Source of the DNA: Chamaelirium japonicum
Lineage: Eukaryota > Streptophyta > Magnoliopsida > Liliales > Melanthiaceae
Assembly: GCA_947650365.1 (NCBI GenBank)
Contig: OX393554.1
Location: 34,627,877-34,691,876 of the forward strand
Direction: 5' to 3'
Length of the DNA stretch: 64,000 nucleotides
In this document: in pieces, positions 47,108 through 60,409 of the stretch
Position numbering within the stretch: the stretch's first letter is position 1
Layout: the number at the start of each line of letters is the position of its first letter
Notes under the pieces: model-generated
Databases searched by the model: none
Seen by the model: only the letters and a program-made list of their open reading frames with translations
What the model was told of the DNA's origin: nothing
Program-made: the position numbers and the translations under genes

Positions 47108-50100
47108 TGTCACGCCCCAGAAATCTGAATATCGATCCCTGGGGTGTAAAATGAGAAAAAGAAGAGGGTTTGGGTCTGGTCAATTAATTACACCAATTTG
47201 GGTTCTCATAGAGCTTCTTCTACGCTCTGTAATATGAAAAACAAGAAGGAGGGAGAAACAAGAGTGAAATCTTTTAAATTTGATTTCTCGAAAACATTTT
47301 TTTATTGAAAAGCAAAGAAAGAGAAATGTCACTAGAGAGAAGGCATTATCTAGTCAGGCTCGACCTTCAAAAGTCATATCCTCTCAGGATGTGTAACATG
47401 TCGGTGCCACTACATGCTGACAGGAGTCTATCTGAGGGAGCACGAGGCTCAAGCCACTACGGCTAGCCAAGTAGTCTCATCCACTCCCTAACACTCAGGT
47501 GCACCAGTCTAGAGTTCCTATCTACAGGGTTAATCAATTTAGTCATTTATATGCACTTATATTTTCATCATGATCTATCCTAGGCTTGGAGCCTTGAGGA
47601 GAGGCCTACCCAAAAGAATTCAGCTGGAACCATTGCAACTACAACCATAGAATACTAACTAACTGATAAAAACTCTTATTCCAATACAATTACAATATCT
47701 GAAGAGAAAAGACTACAAGATTAACGTACTAAGCAGAAAGATAACACTGCAACTCTAACTCCGCCTCTGGACTCCTACTGCTACTCCTGAGCCTCCGGAC
47801 TTGCAACTGAGCCTACTCGTGGGAAAGAGTAGCCCCCAATAGGAAATTGGGAGATTAGCCAAATTAATGGCTAGTGACATCCTAATAGTCTTTAATAATA
47901 TGAGACAACTAATCTTAATAAATTAAGATAAGATCTATCAGTTCTAGTAGGATCAATGTTTGCATAATGATACCTAAACCTATCAGTAGTCTATATTCAC
48001 ATGCAATTCCTACTGTCACTAGGTTCTCTAACATAAAGTCCATTCAATGTTCTACAGCATTAAAGTACAAATTAAATAAGACATTCATCTAAAGTCACGA
48101 GATCATCATGTGAACAGTCATACAATTCTAAATTCATATACAGATAAAACATACTCTATCAAAATGTGAACCCCGGATATTTTGTTCATCCTGCCCCCGG
48201 TCGGGCATTACTATAGGGCCTTTTATTTCGATATAGAGGGCCAACTCTCTCGTCGTGCATCCACCAACACCATACACCAGTCACCCAGATGATCATAAGG
48301 GGTTTCCCGTCTTTCACGGTGGAGCTCTACCGCCCAACTTGCTTTACTATGGGGACTTCAACTCCCTGGGACAGGGTTGCTAGGCCAATCCCTACTCGAG
48401 GGCACCTCCTATTGGCTTTACCACAACCCTTGCCCGTGACCCCTAACCTACTTAACTTTGGCTGTACGCGCAGGGTGGTTCACGACCCTTGCGCGCACGG
48501 GGTCCCTACGTACCCTCTAACCAGGTAGATTCGCATACAATATCTTTCAACATATACAATGAAGCTACAAAAAATCTATTTAATGCTTAACAATTTCCAA
48601 CAATTTACCCCTGGTCTCGTACTCCCTCGTAACCAATGCGACATAATAAATAAATAAAGTAAGACACTCATCCCGGTGACCCGTATGCTAGGGTTGCCAT
48701 ACTCCTCTCAGGATGGTGGGCCCCGATAATTATTAGTTATTCAATTTATTGATTAATTTAAGGGAATCCTAATTACGGTATCCATATAATCAAAAGCAAT
48801 CATTATTATTATTATTATATTAATATTTTAAGCATGCATCGCCGGACTCGTGACTCCGCATGTAAGGCGGGGTCCACTTGACCCCATGCGACGATGCCCG
48901 GCGGGGCCCGTATGTAGTGTCATGGACACCTACCCTTAGTCATTCTCATTTCCCACTATTAAAGACCACGCAAGGGTAGTAGATGTCACCTGGTTGGCAC
49001 ACACGACTCCTGCTAGTTGCCTCTGATCTGTCTCCGCTGGATTACCATACTCATGGTCTGATAACAAACACAGATCTATATCACAACTCTATCAATTAAA
49101 ACAAAAGAATCTACGATGAGGGTTCTATGCCAAGGATAGTCGGGCACCCTCGATAGGGGACCAATATTGAGTCGACAGCACGCAAATCCGTGCGACTGAA
49201 GAATTCGAACCTAAACAATACTAGGTCAATCAAGTAATTAGAAACTAAACCTACTCATCGAATCGGGCTCGAAGAACCCTTTCCGATTGTTCCAGTTTCG
49301 TTGGAATCCGACTTCGGTCGGAGGTTTTAGGGTCAAACCGATAAAAACCGGTCTATAATCGGTTCAATAGGGTAGAAGGGTCTCTAGGGTCCCAAATTAG
49401 GTTCAACACATCATCCTCGATTATCTGAGCATGATGCCACTGGTTTCGTCCGAATCCAAGTTCTGACGATGAAACGGCGGTCAAACCAAGTACCATGATA
49501 AGATTGGGTCCAAGGATAAAACAGGGGATTAAACAGTATAATTACTATACTAAACTATGACTAATAGGTAGGACTTTCCGAGCCGGTCGAAATGGCATTG
49601 GTTTCGTCCAATTCCGAGTTCGAACGGAGAAATGGCAGTCAAACCAAAATTGACTGGTTCACGGGTCTGGTTCAGGTGAACCAGACCGGTTCACTGTGTT
49701 GGTCGGGTCAGGTCTGCTGGGTCGGGTCGGGGCTATGGTGCAATGTCGGGTCGGGTTCAGGGTTAAATAGGTCGGGTCTAGGGTTAAGAAACTAACCTGG
49801 AAATTACAGATTTACCCCCCCCCCCCCCCCCCTAACTTCATCTTCTCCATGAGAGCCAGCCGCGGGCTGGTTCTTGCACGACGGTGGCCGACAGGAGGGG
49901 CGGCCTGGAGCGCCGACGAGCGCTCAGCCGGCCTCTCCCGTACCACCCCCACAAAAGAGGTACGGGGGGAGGCAGCCGGAGCGGCTGTCGGAGCCCGAGA
50001 GCTCAGCCGGAGGGGGCTTCACGAGGGGTTGGTCGGAGGTCGGTGGTCGCCGGGGAGGGGCTCGGTGCGGCGACGGTGTCCGCCCGTGCGGGCCGCGGCA

Positions 50101-50272
50101 AGGGATGAAGGTGGGGGTCGCGGAGGAGGATGGGAGGAGGAGGGTGGCTGACCTGGGGGTGTTGGTGTGCTCGCCGGTGCTCCGGCGAGGGGTGGGTCGG
50201 GATGCTTGATCCTCTCCCTTGATCTCTTCTTCTTCTCCCTCTCTGCCTCTCGTTCTCTCTCTCTTCGTCCTG

Positions 50273-50304
<32 letters not shown>

Positions 50305-51234
50305 TTCTCTCCCGTTCTCTCTCCCGTTCTCTCTCTCTTCCTCTCATTCTCTCTCTATCTCGTTCTCTCCCGTTCTCTCTCTCTCTATATATATATGTAT
50401 ATAGGTCGGTAAAGAGATGAGGTGGGGGGATAGGGTCGGTTAAGGCCTTCTGAATAAGGGGGAGGGGATAATTATGGTGGAAAGATTTGGCTCGATCCTC
50501 TCGAATCAAGCTCGATCCTCCCATCCGAATTTTTGGATTTTAAATCCCGGGGAGGCCGATCGAGAGGGTCTAAACCCAACTAAAGGTTTGGGAGAAAGGT
50601 CCTAGGGCTGATCAGGCTTGGTCCCGGGCCCTGAACTGGGCTCGGTTGGAACCCGAGTGCGATTCGTCCATCAACCGGGTTGAAAAGAATAATAAGTCGT
50701 AACTATCAAATCGGAAGTCGGAATAGGGCCCGAGAGGATTCGTTGGAAAGGTTTCGCCAACGCGAACGCGTTAGCACTTAGTAAATAATTTTCTAACCTC
50801 TGAATCTCTCAAAAAGAATAAAAGATTCCAAAACTTAAAATAGCAATAACTATTCACCCGGATGTTGGATCGACCCTAACTCAGGCTCATTGGAAGGCTC
50901 TCTTAGAGCCTCATCTAACGTATCATGTTTCGTTATGATCCGATCACCCGATCTCTTGTGGAGAACAAAACAGCTATAACTATCGATCAATTATCGCTTT
51001 TCTAGGGTTTGTCTGTCGGGCTGCCGAAACTGACTGCGCATACACCTAATCGTTGCACAGAATGCACCATCGTGACATGCTCGAAATTACGGAGAATGTG
51101 AATGTAAAATATCTCATAGGTTTACGATCCATTTATCAGGAAAAAGCCCAAAAAAAAAAAGTCTGACTGTAAGAAGATGAAACTAGCCATTGAGGATTTC
51201 TATTATTCTCAAATCTAACACCACAGGTGTTACA
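47108..51234 (-). repeat. 3' LTR of the LARD element
   Basis: 4127 bp, TGTCACGCCCCAG to CAGGTGTTACA on the plus strand. It includes a poly(C) tract near 49.82 kb, a GC-rich island (about 49.85-50.20 kb), a CT-rich tract and a TATA-rich block (50385-50404). The 212 bases at 50990-51201 are absent from the other LTR. Confidence 0.93.
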
Positions 51235-53049
51235 ACCTACACACCTTAAAGAAATTTTCGTCCCGAAAATTCAACTACAAAAACTATATATACGAGTCCA
51301 CTCATCTCTACTACCAAAACAAGAAGATTCTAGCAATGAAAAGCTAACTATAACGAGCGCGAACATCCTCACTAACACTACCAACAAGAAAGCCAAGTCA
51401 CTACACCAAATCTTACTAAAAGAAAACCCTGACCCTCTACTGCTCACAATCCTACTCTCTCTACTAACTTAAACATTATACGAGTCGACTCTCATAATTA
51501 TTAGGATAGAAATGAACCTCCTAATTCTCACATCGCGAATACAAGTTTTGGTTTCCATTTTTCATTCTAAGCATTACGGATTATACCATAATCATGAGTT
51601 TTGATCATTAACCCTGCATAGATAAGGGGCATCCCCCTTATTAGTACTACCAAGGGGTGTCCCCCTCGGTAGGGTAACTATCAAAACTCATATATTCAGA
51701 AACTTAAAATACACTCAATTGTCAGTGCCGATATAAAAGGTATATCCACTTATATAAGCACCCATACACCCGTATATAAATTTTTTTCTTTCGGTATCGA
51801 CATTACAATCATAGGAATGTATATTCTACTAGTACGCCTAATGTGTCTCAACTAGTACGCCTAACGTGTATCTAATACTAAACTAAAATCCTATAAGATT
51901 CCTATGAGACTAACACCTACACTAATCGAACTACCAATACTGCTCAAGGGCCTAAAGAACAAATGCCCCAAAATCTATTTCTCAAGTGGGTCCGTACTAG
52001 ATAGCCACGCTCTAGCAATAGATAGTTATCTCATTGGATCACTCCAAGACGAAGGGACCGATTCTAAACCAGAACTATTATGAGTTGGCTGAAGAAACTA
52101 CCTACTAGAAAACTAATGGCCAACTAATATCGACTGAGCAGATCGATACCAAGTACTAAATTCTACCCTAAACTAATCATCGAGATGGTTAGACGAAAAC
52201 CTCGCAACTATACAAAAATTAGAATAAACGACCTGAGGCAATTAGAGACAACTTAGAAAAAGGACAACCGAGAAAACTTATCATAATCTCAACATTCTGA
52301 GAACTAAAGGCAATCACTCAAAAGAAACTGAAGCAAACGAAAGTTACTAGAATCGAATAATAATTAGAAACAAAGCGGGGTGAACCGACAGAATAATGAT
52401 CATTCTTAAGATTCCAACTGATAAGATATTCTCAAATTTTATAAACGTAGGCAATCATTTTGACATCGTCGCTAATATCTTTTTAATACTCAATTATCTC
52501 AATTTTATCTTAACATCACTGTCATCTAGCCAGTGCGCTCTTTTCCGCGAGTTCTAATAAGAACTGCGAAACAAACCGCCAAAGCCTCCGAAGAGTCAGT
52601 GCGTAGCCTCAGTATGTCCTCTATCGGACAGTCACAAACCACCTCCAAAGTTCCCGAGAAACAATATGTAGTCGCCAAATTCTCCAATGAGAAAGTGTGT
52701 AGCTGCCAAAGTTCTTATTGAGAACATTGCATAGCCACAGTATGTCCTCTACCGGACAGTCATCACCACCGCCAAAGTTCCCTAGGAACAGTGCGTACTC
52801 TTTCGCAAGAGTCACTATCAAGGTATCACGTAATCTACTAACCATGGGAAATTCAAACTACCACCTGAGATTTTCATCTCCTGGTGTACTTCTTGAAACT
52901 ATTATCCCCAAGAGTCATCATCATTACTTATAGGATCTATTTAAAAAAAGACACATAAGCTCTACACCAAACTAAATATAACCCACGATACACAAGAGAG
53001 ATCTAACAAGTAAACTAATTTAATTATTACACCTATATTGAGATAATGG

Positions 53050-53260
53050 ATAATCCTAAAAACACCGACTAGGTCTCTAATACAAATGGTCAACAAGCGT
53101 CAATGAATCCTAAAACACCAACTAAGTCTCTAGTACTAAGGGTCAAGGAAGATCAAGGGATTCTAAACACCGACTAGGTCTCTAATACTAAGGGTCAACA
53201 AAGATCAAGGAATTCTAAAACACCGACTAGGTTTCTAGCGCTTAGGGTCAACGAAAAACA
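53050..53260. repeat. Tandem repeat in the LARD interior, ~4 copies
   Basis: Units with ACACCGACTAGGTCTCTAAT and GGGTCAACAAAGATCAA recur about every 55-60 bases with moderate divergence. Confidence 0.8.
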
Positions 53261-53922
53261 ACAAAACCAACATAAAGGGCAACCTCACAACCATGCCAGA
53301 TAAACCATCAAGGATATACATCCTTCTAGATATATTCAAATACATCCATCACAAAACCAATCAACTAAATCACTAACTGGAGTTGAATCTCTAGTCCTTG
53401 GTCAGCTCCTTACCACTAGAAAGTCTACAAGAATTTATATTAGGAGACTCCCAACCTATACTCTGATATAGACTCAAATACTATACTTCTGTCTAGGGAT
53501 CAAGAAATACCACCCTTGGTTAAGATGTTCCACGTGGCTCCTTCTTAAAAATTATCACCCGAGTTGTGATGACTAACTCTAAACCTAAACATTATAGCAC
53601 CTCAGAGTTCTAATACAATCATATGTATACAACATATAGATTAATTCATGAGTCTTGATCAATCAAAAACTCAATCATGGATAGTTCTTAGTTATAGATC
53701 AATTCCTCAAACAAAACCAGTTCTCCAAATATGATTAACCCTAGGTCCTTATCCTTAGAAATAATCGCTATACCGCCACTAGCTACAACGATAATTCTAT
53801 CGACTCAATATCTATACAATCTCTAGAAAACATTCTAACACCACTAGAGTCTAAACTTTCCAAAAAAAGAACCGTAAAACACGACCCACATCCTAACAAA
53901 ACCCCTAGGAACATATCCCTAA

Positions 53923-53934
53923 GCTCTGATACCA
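53923..53934 (-). promoter_or_regulatory. PBS of the LARD element
   Basis: Minus-strand TGGTATCAGAGC, complementary to initiator tRNA-Met, two bases inside the 5' LTR. Confidence 0.93.
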
Positions 53935-53936
53935 GC

Positions 53937-56900
53937 TGTCACGCCCCAGAAATCTGAATACCGATCCCTGGGGTGTGAAATGAGAAAAAGAAGAGGGTTT
54001 GGGTCTGGTCAATTAATTACACCAATTTGGATTCTCATAGGGCTTCTTCTATGCTCTGTAATATGAAAAACAAGAAGGAGGGAGAAACAAGAGGGGAATC
54101 TTTTAAATTTGATTTCTCGAAAACATTTTTTTATTGAAAAGCAAAGAACGAGAAATGTCAATAGAGAGAAGGCATTATCTAGTCAGGCTCGACCTTCAAA
54201 AGTCATATCCTCTCAGGATGTGTGACATGTCGGTGCCACTACATGCGGACAGGAGTCTATCTGAGGGAGCACGAGGCTCAAGCCTCCTACGGCTAGCCAA
54301 GTAGTCTCATCCACTCCCTAACACTCAGGTGCACCAGTCTAGAGTTCCTATCTACAGGGTTAATCAATTTAGTCATTTATATGCACTTATATTTTCATCA
54401 TGATCTATCCTAGGCTTGGGGCCTTGAGGAGAGGCCTACCCAAAAGAATTCAGCTGGAACCATTGCAACTACAACCATAGAATACTAACTAACTAATAAA
54501 AACTCTTATTCCAATACAATTACAATGTCTGAAGAGAAAAGACTACAAGATTAACGTAATAAGTAGAAAGATAACACTGCAACTCTAACTCCGCCTCAGG
54601 ACTCCTACTGCTACTCCTGAGCCTCCGGACTTGCAACTGAGCCTACTTGTGGGAAAGAGTAGCCCCCAATAGGAAATTAGGAGATTAGCCAAATTAATGG
54701 CTAGTGACATCCTTATAGTCTTTAATAATATGAGACAACTAATCTTAATAAATTAAGATAAGATCTATCAGTTCTAGTAGGATCAATGTTTGCATAATGA
54801 TACCTAAACCTATCAGTAGTCTATATTCACATGCAATTCCTACTGTCACTAGGTTCTCTAATATAAAGTCCATTCAATGTTCTACACCATTAAAATACAA
54901 ATTAAATAAGACATTCATCTAAAGTCACGAAATCATCAAGTGAACAGTCATACAATTCTAAATTCATATACAGATAAAACATACTCTATCAAAATGTGAA
55001 CCCCGGATATTTTGTTCATCCTGCCCCCGATCGGGCATTACTATAGGGTCTTTTATATCGATATAGAGGGCCAACTCTCTCGCCGTGCATCCACCAACAC
55101 CATGCACTAGTCACCCAGATGATCATAAGGGGTTTCCCGTCTTTCACGGTGGAGCTCTACCGCCCAACTTGCTTTACTATAGGGACTTCAACTCCCCGGG
55201 ACAGGGTTGCTAGGCCAATCCCCACTCGAGGGCACCTCCTATTGGCTTTACCACAACCCTTGCCCGTGACCCCTAACCTACTTAACTTCGGCTGTACGCG
55301 CAGGGTGGTTCACGGCCCTTGCGCGCACGGGGTCCCTACGTACCCTCTAACCAGGTAGATTCACATACAACATCTTTCAACATATACAATGAAGTTACAA
55401 AAAATCTATTTAATGCTTAACAATTTCCAATAATTTACCCCTGGTCTCGTACTCTTCTCGCAACCCATGCGACATAATAAATAAATAAAGTAAGACACTC
55501 ATCCCGGTGACCCGTGTGCTAGGGTTGCCATACTCCTCTCAGGAGGGTGGGCCCCGATAATTATTAGTTATTCAATTTATTAATTAATTTAAGGGAATCC
55601 TAATTACGGTGTCCATACAATCAAAAGCAATCATTATTATTATTATTATATTAATATTTTAAGCATGCATCGCCGGACTCGCGACTCTGCATGCAAGGCG
55701 GGGTCCACTTGACCATATGCGACGATGCCCGGCGGGGCCCGCATGCAGTGTCATGGACACCTACCCTTAGTCATTCTCATTTCCCACTATTAAAGACCAC
55801 GCAAGGGTAGTAGATGTCACCTGGTTAGCGCACACGACTCCTGCTAGTTGCCTCTGATCTGTCTCCGCTGGATTACCATACTCATTGTTTGATAACAAAC
55901 ACAGATCTATATCACAACTCTATCAATTAAAACAAAAGAATCTAGGATGAGGGTTCTATGCCAAGGATAGTCGGGCACCCTCGATAGGGGATCAATATTG
56001 AGTCGACAGTACGTAAATCCATACGACTGAAGAACTCAAACCTAAACAATACTAGGTTAATCAAGTAATTAGAAACTAAACTTACTCATCGAATCAGGCT
56101 CGAAGAACCCTTTCCGATGGTTCCAGTTTCGTTGGAATCCGACTTCGGTCGGAGGTTTTAGGATCGAACCGGTAAAATCGGTCTATAATCGGTTCAATAG
56201 GGTAGAAGGGTCTCTAGGGTCCCAAATTAGGTTCAACACATCATTCTCGATTATCTGAGCATGATGCCACTGGTTTCGTCCGAATCCAAGTTCTGACGAT
56301 AAAACGGCGGTCAAACCACGGTACCATAATAAGATTGGGTCCAAGGATAAAACATGGGATTAAACAGTATAATTACTATACTAAACTATGACTAATAGGT
56401 AGGACTTTCCGAGCTGGTCGAAATGACGTTGGTTTCGTCCAATTCCGAGTTCGGACGGAGAAATGGCAGTCGAACCAAAATTGACTGGTTTACGGGTCTG
56501 GTTCAGGTGAACCAGACCGGTTCACTGTGTGGGTCGGGTCAGGTCTGCTGGGTCGGGTCGGGGCTGCGGTGCAATGTCGGGTCGGGTTCAGGGTTAAATA
56601 GGTCGGGTCTAGGGTTAAGAAACTAACCTGGAAATTACGGATTTACCCCCCCTAACTTTATCTTCTCCATGAGAGCCAGTCGCGGGCTGGTTCCTGTGCG
56701 ACGGTGGCCGACGGGAGGGGCGGCCTGGAGTGCCGGCGAGCGCTTGGCCGGCCTCTCCCGCACCACCCCCACAAAGGAGGCGCGGGGGGAGGCAGCCGGA
56801 GCGGCCATCGGAGCCCGAGAGCTCGGCCGGAGGGGCCTTCACGAGGGGTTGGTCGAAGGTCGATGGTCGCCGGGGAGGGGCTCGGTGCGGCGACGGTGTC

Positions 56901-57099
56901 CGCCCGTGCAGGCCGCGGCAAGGGAGGAAGGTGGGGGTCGCGGAGGAGGATGGGAGGAGGAGGGTGGCTGACCTGGGGGTGTCGGTGTGCTCGCCGATGC
57001 TCCGGTGAGGGGTGGGTCGGGATGCTTGATCCTCTCCCTTGATCTCTTCTTCTTCTCCCTCTCTGCCTCTCGTTCTCTCTCTCTCTCTCTCCGTCCTGT

Positions 57100-57135
<36 letters not shown>

Positions 57136-57834
57136 GTTCTTTCTCTCTTCCTCTCATTCTATCTCTATCTCGTTCTCTCCCGTTCTCTCTCTCTATATAT
57201 ATATATATGTATATAGGTCGGTAAAGAGATGAGGTGGGGGGATAGGGTCGGTTAAGGCCTTCTGAATAAGGGGGAGGGGATAATTATGGAGGAAAGATTT
57301 GGCTCGATCCTCTTGAATCAAGCTCGATCCTCCCATCCGAATTTTTGGATTTTAAATCCCAGGGAGGCCGATCGAGAGGGTCTAAACCCAACTAAATGTT
57401 TGGGAGAAAGGTCCTAGGGCTGATCAGGCTTGGTCCCGGGCCCTGAACTGGGCTCGGTTGGAACCCGAGTGCGATTCGTCTATCAACCGGGTTGAAAAGA
57501 ATAATAAGTCGTAACTATCAAACCGGAAGTCGGAATAGGGCCCGAGAGGATTCGTTGGAAAGGTTTCGCCAATGCGAACGCGTTAGCGCTTGGGAAATAA
57601 TTTTCTAATCTCTGAATCTCTTAAAAAGAATAAAAGACTCCAAAACTTAAAATAGCAATAACTATTCACCCAGATGTCGGATCGACCCTAACTCAGGCTC
57701 ATTAGAAGGCTCTCTTAGAGCCTCATCTAACGTATCCTATTTCGTTATGATCCGATCACCTGATATCTTGTGGAGAACAAAATGGCTACAACGATCGATC
57801 AATTATTCTCAAATCTAACACCACAGGTGTTACA
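53937..57834 (-). repeat. 5' LTR of the LARD element
   Basis: 3898 bp, highly similar along its length to the other LTR apart from a 212-bp deletion near 57.80 kb and a shorter poly(C) tract. The minus-strand TATA-rich block is at 57193-57217. Confidence 0.93.
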
Positions 57835-57838
57835 GTTC

Positions 57839-60337
57839 AACTGGGAGGAAGTAATCGGGGAAGAATTCTTGCAACGTTGGCGGTTCTGGATGGTTTTGCA
57901 GGAGGAGATCATCTGGATCTACTGGCGGTACTTTGAATGCCTTCCTCCTTGGAGCTTTACTTTTCTTTTTATGGGTTCTTCGTTAAGGAAGCCTTCTTGT
58001 CATCTGATCTAGCTTACGACTCCTTGCCGTCCATGGCCTTCGCCTGCGAGGTAGCATGATCCATGCGTCTTCATCAGTGGATTCTCCCTCGCCAAGGTGA
58101 AGGTTTGGAGCGAAAACTGCAGGTTCTTCATGGGTCGGGGAGACTTGCTCCTTTGGGGACTCCGCTGGCTCGTCTTCTGACCCCCAGCCGGTGGGTTTGA
58201 TTTCTTCTATCGAGACAAGTAAAGGTTTGGAGTAGAGGACGTAGTAGTCGAATTTACCTGAGGGTTGGCCTCACAGACCGACCTCCGGGTCTCCTTGCTC
58301 GTACCTTGTTTGGAGAATTTGTTGAGACATGGCTTTGTTTGGGCGAGAGGCCGATGTAGGCGACAGTTGCCCCCAGGGTAATAATGTTTCTTCCTCAGCA
58401 AGCGTAGGAGCGTGTCGTCGTCGCTTTGAGACTTTCCGTGGCGGAGCTAACTTCGTAATTGGTCTCTAGCGATTGATGCGCAACTTGGGCCTTTTCTGGT
58501 GTGCAGCAATGAGCACTGGTTGAAATGAACCGACGGTGATGGACGTCATGTTTGCTGTTGCGACGTCACCGGAATTGATCTCAATTTTCCCTTGCTTTGC
58601 GAGTGTCATGATCTTTTCTTTGAAGACGAAGCATTTCTCGATAGGATAGCTAACCACTCGATGGTATTTGCAGAAGAGTGGATCGTTGACACGATGCATC
58701 TGTTCGGGCCTTTTTGAAGGAGGATGCTCGATCATCTTCTCTTGTAGCAACTGATCGAACATGGAGGAGACTTCCGAGTTTGGAAAGGGATACTCTTTGG
58801 CCTCAAGCTCTTTAAGAGTCATCCTTAACTATCTTTGGGGTGGAGGCGGTGGTACGGCAGCTCCTTTTTCTTGATCTGACTTACCACTGATTTTGAGTGG
58901 CTTGGAGGCCAGGGCGATGTCGGTGACGTTAACTTGCTTTGATTTGGGTGCCGGTGGTTTGTCTTTCTTTTCCACCTTCAGGAAGTCTTTGGCCTTTGAG
59001 TCCCCGCGATTTGCTAAGCTGAGCTCCATGTCGTGAGCTCGAGTTGCGAGTTCTTCGAAGGACCAAGGCTTGATCCCCTTGAGGATGTAGAGTAAGCCCC
59101 AATGCATGCCTTGGGTACACATCTCGATAGCCGAGTCTTCAGACAAACGGTCTCGTGAATTTAGGGTGAGATTCCTCCATCGATCGATGTAGTCGATTAC
59201 TGATTCGTCCTTTCTTTACTTGACGGCAGTAAGCTCGGTCATGCTAACGATGCGTCGAGTGCTGTAGAAGCGGTTGAGGAATTCCCTTTCCATCTGATCC
59301 CAGCTGTCAATGGATCCTGGAGGAAGATCAACATACCAGTCAAAAGCATTACCTTTGAGGGTGCGAACGAACTGCTTCACCATCTCATCGCCTTATGTAC
59401 CGGTATTGTTGCAAGTTTCGACAAAGTGGGCAATGTGTTGCCTTGGATTGCCTTTCCCATCGAAATGCTGGAACTTTGGTGGCTGGAACCCGGTAGGGAA
59501 GCGCAACTATTGGATCCTTGTGGTGTAAGGCTTTGAGTATGCCGTCGTGATCAGAGGTAGACTACCGCCGTAGGAACGCATCATGTCGGCCACCAATGCT
59601 TGTATTTGTTGGGCATTCATTATTGTTGCCATTAAAGGTTGTGCGGCCACTGAGACTGGCATGGGAGCCGAAGAGAGTGCAGGAGTAGTCGCTAGAATTG
59701 CAGGAACAACTTCTACAGGAGCGGGAGTTGGAGACAGAGCCAGAGCAGCTACTGGAGAAGCAGAAAGTTGGCTGAATGCCGTAGCATCCCTCACACTTAG
59801 CCTTTGAATCAAGGTATTGATGTGACGATCCTTCTCCTCCATTAGTCGGATGATTTGCGCCATGTGTTCACCCATTTGCATGACTTGGAGCTGGAGAGCG
59901 GACGGAGGATGATGTCGTAGGACGTCTCGATCTTGCATGCCTGTATTCTCGCCATCATCGTCGGAGACGTAGTTGCGCCGACTTGGTTCTGCTTGATGAC
60001 GGACGTTTGCCCCCTGCAAAGGAGGTGTAAGGTCCACTGAAGAACCCGAATGGGCTCCGGGTTGGGGCTGGACCTCCCCAAATTTCTGGACTTGAATTCC
60101 AGGATCGAGGCTTGTTTCTTCATCCACCAAGGCCTCATTGGCGCTTTGGCGAGCATCTTCGGCAGCAGTTTCTGGTGTGAAGAAGTCCGCAAGAGTTTGA
60201 GTATGCCGAGTATAGACTCGTACTACCGGGGGAACATCATCCTCCGGGTTTTTTGGATCGCCATGTTGGAGTAGTGGAGACTCGGCGATAGGCGAAAGGC
60301 TTGTTGGAGCAAACGTATCATCGTTCGTCCCGGCCAT
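57839..60337 (-). pseudogene. Tat gag, decayed by nonsense mutations
   Basis: One reading frame from MAGTNDDTFAP at 60337 down to the LARD insertion, with no frameshift but stops at 59507, 59393, 59216, 58829, 58466, 58271 and 57983. N-terminal stretches are Pro/Ala-rich (ALSPTPAPVEV). The central block (about 59.15-59.50 kb) resembles the retrotransposon-gag family core. The C-terminal part has CKYHRVVSYPIEKCFVFK, the zinc-knuckle-like motif typical of Tat gag. Gag would form the virus-like particle. This copy cannot make a full product. Confidence 0.85.
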
Positions 60338-60385
60338 GGCGAACTTGCAGCAACTCTTTCGAACATACGGATGAAAGGAGAGGAG

Positions 60386-60403
60386 GTCCCACCGAGCGTG
60401 CCA
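60386..60403 (-). promoter_or_regulatory. Putative PBS of the Tat element
   Basis: On the minus strand TGGCACGCTCGGTGGGAC begins six bases after the LTR end. The form TGGCACG.(C/T)CGGTGGGAC is familiar from plant Tat-type elements. The tRNA was not identified. Confidence 0.6.
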
Positions 60404-60409
60404 GAAATC

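Larger units (their letters stand above)
51235..53936 (-). other. Non-coding interior of the LARD element
   Basis: No retroelement protein domain is visible on either strand. Notable structure: paired short hairpins AAGGGG..CCCCCTT near 51.62-51.68 kb; a GCCAAAGT/TCCGAAGAG-type imperfect repeat at about 52.53-52.80 kb; and four tandem copies of a 55-60-bp unit (ACACCGACTAGGTCTCTAATAC...GGTCAA) at about 53.05-53.26 kb. Conserved RNA structure for packaging has been proposed for LARDs. A role here is inference. Confidence 0.7.
47108..57834 (-). mobile_element. LARD-like non-coding LTR retrotransposon
   Basis: A 10.7-kb element inserted in the Tat gag-protease linker, with a 4-bp target duplication GTTC (47104-47107 and 57835-57838). 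Taking out the element and one GTTC makes the Tat frame continuous. LTRs of 4127 and 3898 bp surround a 2702-bp interior with no gag, protease, RT or integrase. The PBS for initiator tRNA-Met lies two bases inside the right LTR on the minus strand. The end before the left LTR (minus: ATTTCTTTAAGGTGTGTAGG) corresponds to the 3' end style of Tekay-type gypsy elements, so those probably supply its proteins. Huge LTRs plus a non-coding interior define LARDs. Confidence 0.9.

Noticed and set aside
49849-50151. Open frame conserved between the two LARD LTRs (partner at 56669-56971)
   Set aside because: Conservation is explained by LTR identity. It lies in a GC-rich tract with several frames open and no domain.
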